From DASSFZ01 sp036514635 (GTDB taxonomy: Bacteria > Chloroflexota > Anaerolineae > Fen-1058), in NCBI GenBank assembly GCA_036514635.1, contig DATBWU010000125.1, positions 1-25,753 on the forward strand: a DNA stretch of 25,753 bases. The letters run 5' to 3'. Below the pieces are notes generated by a model, which worked only from the letters and a program-made list of their open reading frames with translations, was not told where the DNA came from and ran no database searches. This document shows positions 23,238 through 25,753 of the stretch, one piece after another; the first letter of the stretch is position 1; each line of letters starts with the position of its first letter. The position numbers were made by a program, and so were the translations under genes.

Positions 23238-23813
23238 TCAATCCACACCATCCGGCGACTCCAGCACGCGGCGCAGTTTCTGCATCCCCATCCGCATACG
23301 GGTCTTGATCGTCCCCAGCGGGATCGCCAGCCGCTCGGCGATTTCCTGCTGGGTTAGCCCGCCGAAGTAAGCCATCTCTAACGCGCGGCGCTGCGGCTCC
23401 GGCAACTCGGCCAGCGCGCGGCGCACGGTTTCGCGCTGCTCGCGCAACCACACCAGGTCCTCGACCGAATCCGCGCGCGGCGCTTCACTATCGATTCCCT
23501 GGTCAAGCCCGACGGCGCTACCCTCCGGGCGGACGCCCAGCCGGCGCAGCTCGTCGATGGCGCGATGCCGCGTCACGCTAACCAGCCATGTCACGAACCG
23601 CCCGCGATCCTGCCGGAAGCTGGACGCCGCTTGCCACACGTTCTGAAAGGCATCCAGCGTGATCTCTTCAGCCAGCTGGCGCTGCCCGACGATCCGAATC
23701 GCCACGCTATACACCAATCGGGAATACCGGTCGTACAACGCAGCCAGCGCCGCTTGATCGCGTTTGATGACCAGGGCAATCAGCGCCGCATCCTCGATCT
23801 GGACGTAGTCCAT
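23238..23813 (-). CDS. ECF RNA polymerase sigma factor, SigK-like
   Basis: Alternative sigma factor, likely controlled by the downstream anti-sigma factor. Region 2 covers about residues 18-90 (LYDRYSRLVYSVAIRIVG, then AEEITLDAFQNVWQ). Region 4 covers about 135-185 (LPEPQRRALEMAYFGGLTQQEIAERL, then PLGTIKTRMRMGMQKLR), the pattern of the SigK group. The frame is open upstream to 23918, but ATG 23813 gives a normal 191-aa protein and lies exactly 7 nt beyond a near-consensus -10 box, which points to a leaderless transcript. The upstream extension would begin before the promoter and is rejected. Confidence 0.93.
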   Translation of the reverse strand: MDYVQIEDAALIALVIKRDQAALAALYDRYSRLVYSVAIRIVGQRQLAEEITLDAFQNVWQAASSFRQDRGRFVTWLVSVTRHRAIDELRRLGVRPEGSAVGLDQGIDSEAPRADSVEDLVWLREQRETVRRALAELPEPQRRALEMAYFGGLTQQEIAERLAIPLGTIKTRMRMGMQKLRRVLESPDGVD

Positions 23814-23820
23814 ACCGGGG

Positions 23821-23849
23821 ATTGTACCTGTTCGGTCGAAGCATGTCAA
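23821..23849 (-). promoter_or_regulatory. Near-consensus promoter of sigma gene, leaderless
   Basis: On the minus strand TTGACA (23849-23844), a 17-bp spacer and TACAAT (23826-23821). Seven bases then separate the -10 box from ATG 23813, so transcription should start at or next to the A of ATG. Confidence 0.8.
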
Positions 23850-23883
23850 AACATCTTGGCTCAGGAGATGTTTCAAGGAGGTC

Positions 23884-23965
23884 GATGCAACGAATCCGCA
23901 ACGGATAAACGAATGCAACCCGTGCCCATCGGGGATTCGTTTATTCGTTGTCCATCCGATGCATC
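23884..23965. repeat. Long imperfect inverted repeat upstream of sigma gene
   Basis: Arms 23884-23914 and 23935-23965 (31 nt each) share GATGCA at the outside and CAACG(G/A)ATAAACGAAT inside, with a diverged 9-nt middle, around a 20-nt spacer. No gene is evident in 23850-24077. Confidence 0.75.
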
Positions 23966-24077
23966 AGTTGCGCACCTCTCTGAAATCCACGAAGAGCGAA
24001 CATCTTTTGAACTCCAGGCAACGACGATACGTTCGTCCGCAGTTGCAGTGCGAAGCCGCCCCGTGGGCCCGTGGGCG

Positions 24078-24104
24078 TTGGGCGACAGTTGAACTGTCGC
24101 CCAA
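24078..24104. repeat. 13-bp perfect inverted repeat
   Basis: TTGGGCGACAGTT (24078-24090) and AACTGTCGCCCAA (24092-24104) are exact inverted complements around one G. Located about 70-95 nt upstream of the DUF309-gene promoter; could be an operator, a repeat or a hairpin. Confidence 0.7.
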
Positions 24105-24171
24105 ACTCCAGGCCCGCACGGGCGCGGTCGGTGAGCATTCAAGATGTGTACAATCACCAGTAATGAATCGT

Positions 24172-24200
24172 TTGACGCTGAACCGCGCAGCGAGTACAAT
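24172..24200 (+). promoter_or_regulatory. Near-consensus promoter of DUF309 gene, leaderless
   Basis: TTGACG (24172-24177), a 17-bp spacer and TACAAT (24195-24200). Seven bases then separate the -10 from ATG 24208, the same geometry as the sigma gene. A second TACAAT (24149-24154), 8 nt before an in-frame ATG at 24163, lacks a -35. Confidence 0.75.
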
Positions 24201-24207
24201 CGCCGCG

Positions 24208-24993
24208 ATGACTTCTTCGCGCTCGATCGTGTGTGTCATACCCGATTTGTTCTTCGCCGTGAAGGTCGAGAACCTGGCCCGGCAGCACGGCCTGGCGCTC
24301 GTCACACCGCAGCACGCAGACGAGTTCCGTTCGATGTTGACAACGGCCGCACTGGCGCTGATCGATACGGGTGCGGAGAATGTGCCGTGGGCCGATTGGG
24401 TGAAAGCGGCCAAAGCCGATCCGGCCGCGCGGCACACGCCGATCATCACCTTCGGCTCGCACGTCGACGCCGCTGCGCGTGATCGGGCGCTGGCCGCCGG
24501 GGCCAATCGCTATCTGGCACGCTCGAACTTCGTGAATGGGCTGCCGGAGATCATCGCCCGCGCCGCGCGTGACCTCACCGACGATCCGTGCAGCGAATCT
24601 CTGCCAGAGGGAGCCGTGCGCGGCATCGACGAGTTCAATGCGGGCGAGTACTTCGAGCAGCACGAGACGCTGGAATCGGTGTGGCGGGCCGAGATGCGCC
24701 CCGTGCGCGATCTGTATCGGGGCATTTTGCAGATCGGCCTGGCGCTGCTTCAGATCGAGCGCGGCAACGCGCCCGGCGCGCGCAAGATGTTCGAGCGCGC
24801 ATTTCGCTGGCTCGAGCCATTCCGCCCGACGTGCCAGGGCGTCGACGTGGAACGCTTGTTGGCCGAATCGCGCACCGTGTACGACGAAGCCACGCGCCTC
24901 GGGCCGGAGCGGCTGGCCCTGATCAAGCGGGCCATCTTCCCGCAAGTTCATCTTATCCAACCACCAAGACACAAAGACACCAAGATAACTTAG
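24208..24993 (+). CDS. Receiver-like domain fused to DUF309
   Basis: Residues about 6-125 follow the CheY receiver pattern: strand IVCVIPD with acidic D13, ALALIDTG with D53 in the phosphoacceptor position, TPIITFGS, and AAGANRYLARS, where the usual Lys-Pro is Arg-Ser. The missing Lys suggests a degenerate receiver. Residues about 138-200 carry the DUF309 signature (FNAGEYFEQHETLESVWR, then YRGILQIGLALLQIERGNAPGARKMFERA), a helical domain of unknown function. The frame is open from further upstream, but ATG 24208, just past the promoter, gives a compact 261-aa protein starting at the first strand. The C-terminal tail (PPRHKDTKIT) is encoded by octamer repeat DNA. Confidence 0.85.
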   Translation: MTSSRSIVCVIPDLFFAVKVENLARQHGLALVTPQHADEFRSMLTTAALALIDTGAENVPWADWVKAAKADPAARHTPIITFGSHVDAAARDRALAAGANRYLARSNFVNGLPEIIARAARDLTDDPCSESLPEGAVRGIDEFNAGEYFEQHETLESVWRAEMRPVRDLYRGILQIGLALLQIERGNAPGARKMFERAFRWLEPFRPTCQGVDVERLLAESRTVYDEATRLGPERLALIKRAIFPQVHLIQPPRHKDTKIT

Positions 24994-25024
24994 TCGCTTA
25001 GTGCCTTGGTGGCTTTGTGGTGAA
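24961..25024. repeat. Octamer array of opposing polarity at a gene end
   Basis: CCACCAAG, ACACAAAG, ACACCAAG (24961-24984), then GTGCCTTG, GTGGCTTT, GTGGTGAA (25001-25024), roughly the inverted complement. It encodes the last residues of the DUF309 protein; the stop codon (24991-24993) lies between the arms. Confidence 0.75.
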
Positions 25025-25047
25025 CAAAACGCCACAGGAGAATCACG

Positions 25048-25753
25048 TTGGAATTCGTCAACAGGGTCGCCGTCGTCACCGGATCGGGCCGAGGCATTGG
25101 CCGTGAGATCGCGCTGCACTTCGCGCGGTGCGGAGCCGACATCGTCGTCAACTTCTTCCGCAACCGCGCGCCCGCCGAGGACACTGCCTCCGAGATCGAG
25201 AAACTGGGCCGAAGGGTGATCATCGTCAAAGCCAACGTGGGCGAGCCGGAAGGCATCGACATGCTGATCGACGAAACCGTCAAGACCTTCGGCGGACTGG
25301 ATATTCTGGTCTGCAACGCGGCGTCCGGCTACAATCGACCGGTGATGGAGCAAAAGGTCAAAGGCTGGGACTGGACGCTCAATATCAACGCGCGCTCGGT
25401 GCTGTTCCTGGCGCAGCGGGCCGCGCCGCTGATGGAGAAGCGCGGCGGCGGATACATCGTCAGCATCAGCAGCCTCGGCTCGATCCGCGTGCTGCCCGAC
25501 TACGTCGTCGTCGGCGCAAGCAAGGCGGCGATCGAGACCATCACGCGCTACCTGGCAGTTGAGCTTGCACCCAAAGGCATCGTCGTCAACTGCGTCTCGG
25601 CAGGCATTGTCGAAACCGACGCGCTCCAGCACTTCCGATCGCTGCAAGACCGCAATGTGTGGGCCAGCGTGGGGCGCATGCCGGCGGGCCGCATGGTCAC
25701 GCCGCAGGATGTCGCCAACGTCGTCGCTTTCCTGTGCACACCGGCTGCCGAGA
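25048..25753 (+). CDS. fabL: FabL-like enoyl-ACP reductase (SDR), 3' end cut by window
   Basis: Short-chain dehydrogenase predicted to perform the last reduction of the fatty-acid elongation cycle with NAD(P)H. The nucleotide-binding motif TGSGRGIG is near residues 12-19, a NAAS motif (CNAAS) near 90-94, and catalytic Ser and a Y-x3-x-S-K-like region appear as SISSLGSIRVLPDYVVVGASKAA. The stretch KGWDWTLNINA and the MEKRGGGYIVSISSLGSIR segment are typical of Bacillus FabL. In VVVGASK the tyrosine sits earlier (DY), as in the FabL pattern. Start: in-frame stop at 25021-25023 and no ATG or GTG after it, so TTG 25048, 7 nt after GGAG (25037-25040), is the start. 235 residues are visible. Confidence 0.85.
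   Translation, partial: MEFVNRVAVVTGSGRGIGREIALHFARCGADIVVNFFRNRAPAEDTASEIEKLGRRVIIVKANVGEPEGIDMLIDETVKTFGGLDILVCNAASGYNRPVMEQKVKGWDWTLNINARSVLFLAQRAAPLMEKRGGGYIVSISSLGSIRVLPDYVVVGASKAAIETITRYLAVELAPKGIVVNCVSAGIVETDALQHFRSLQDRNVWASVGRMPAGRMVTPQDVANVVAFLCTPAAE

Noticed and set aside
23814..23918. N-terminal extension of the sigma factor
   Set aside because: It would place the start upstream of a near-consensus promoter and adds residues unlike any sigma factor.
23959..24207. N-terminal extension of the DUF309 protein
   Set aside because: It runs through a palindrome and the promoter; no domain features.
24154..25647. Long minus-strand open frame (497 codons) across the DUF309 and fabL genes
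   Set aside because: Spans two well-supported plus-strand genes and the repeat gap between them; composition is His/Arg/Asp-rich antisense sequence without family features.

Overview
The window is a GC-rich (by eye about 60-65%) bacterial chromosome segment, cut inside dnaJ on the left and inside a fabL-like reductase on the right. The gene set points to Chloroflexota, probably an Anaerolineae-like lineage. The clues are large secreted DUF11-repeat proteins carrying the 'YLPLV' signature, an LPxTG-type cell-wall protein, a SigK-like ECF sigma factor paired with an RskA-like anti-sigma factor, a receiver-DUF309 fusion, and gene borders full of 7-8 bp tandem repeats. This placement is inference from gene content. 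No rRNA, tRNA, CRISPR array, phage gene or transposase was seen.

Layout, left to right. 1-2076 (+): dnaJ (partial) and prmA, converging on infA (-) with a 3-nt gap. 2603-7806 (+): a four-gene export cluster made of an ABC ATPase, a 10-TM MacB/FtsX-type permease, a HlyD/MacA-type adaptor and a DUF1992 protein. 7817-10780 (-): a tight, translationally coupled trio made of an orphan HypE/AIR-synthase-like protein, an RsmC-like rRNA methyltransferase and an unrecognised protein. 10930-11141 (-): a strong promoter, a structured RNA with a 16-codon ORF, alternative hairpins and an intrinsic terminator, upstream of that trio and divergent from an fmdB zinc-ribbon gene. 11738-12037 (-): a small alpha/beta-barrel-like protein. 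12303-19105 (-): a surface-protein pair, a 1945-aa secreted protein with about twelve DUF11 units followed by a 316-aa LPVTG-anchored protein. 19451-21183 (-): a metallo-beta-lactamase-fold protein coupled to a TPR lipoprotein. 21497-22408 (+): a beta-sandwich-like protein with repeat DNA inside its reading frame. 22437-23813 (-): ECF sigma and anti-sigma. 24208-24993 (+): receiver-like/DUF309 protein. 25048-end (+): FabL-like enoyl-ACP reductase starting at TTG.

Two themes stand out. First, several promoters can be read with near-consensus -35/-10 boxes and exactly 17-bp spacers. Two of them (sigma factor and DUF309 gene) lie exactly 7 nt before the ATG, which predicts leaderless mRNAs. Second, 7-8 bp tandem repeats, usually reversing polarity mid-array so that they form hairpins, sit on the start or stop codons of at least seven genes. 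One such array, eleven perfect heptamers, lies inside the coding sequence of the giant surface protein, where losing or gaining one unit would shift the frame. The most promising undescribed items are this array family with its possible phase-variable surface protein, and the compact structured RNA/micro-ORF at 10930-11141.
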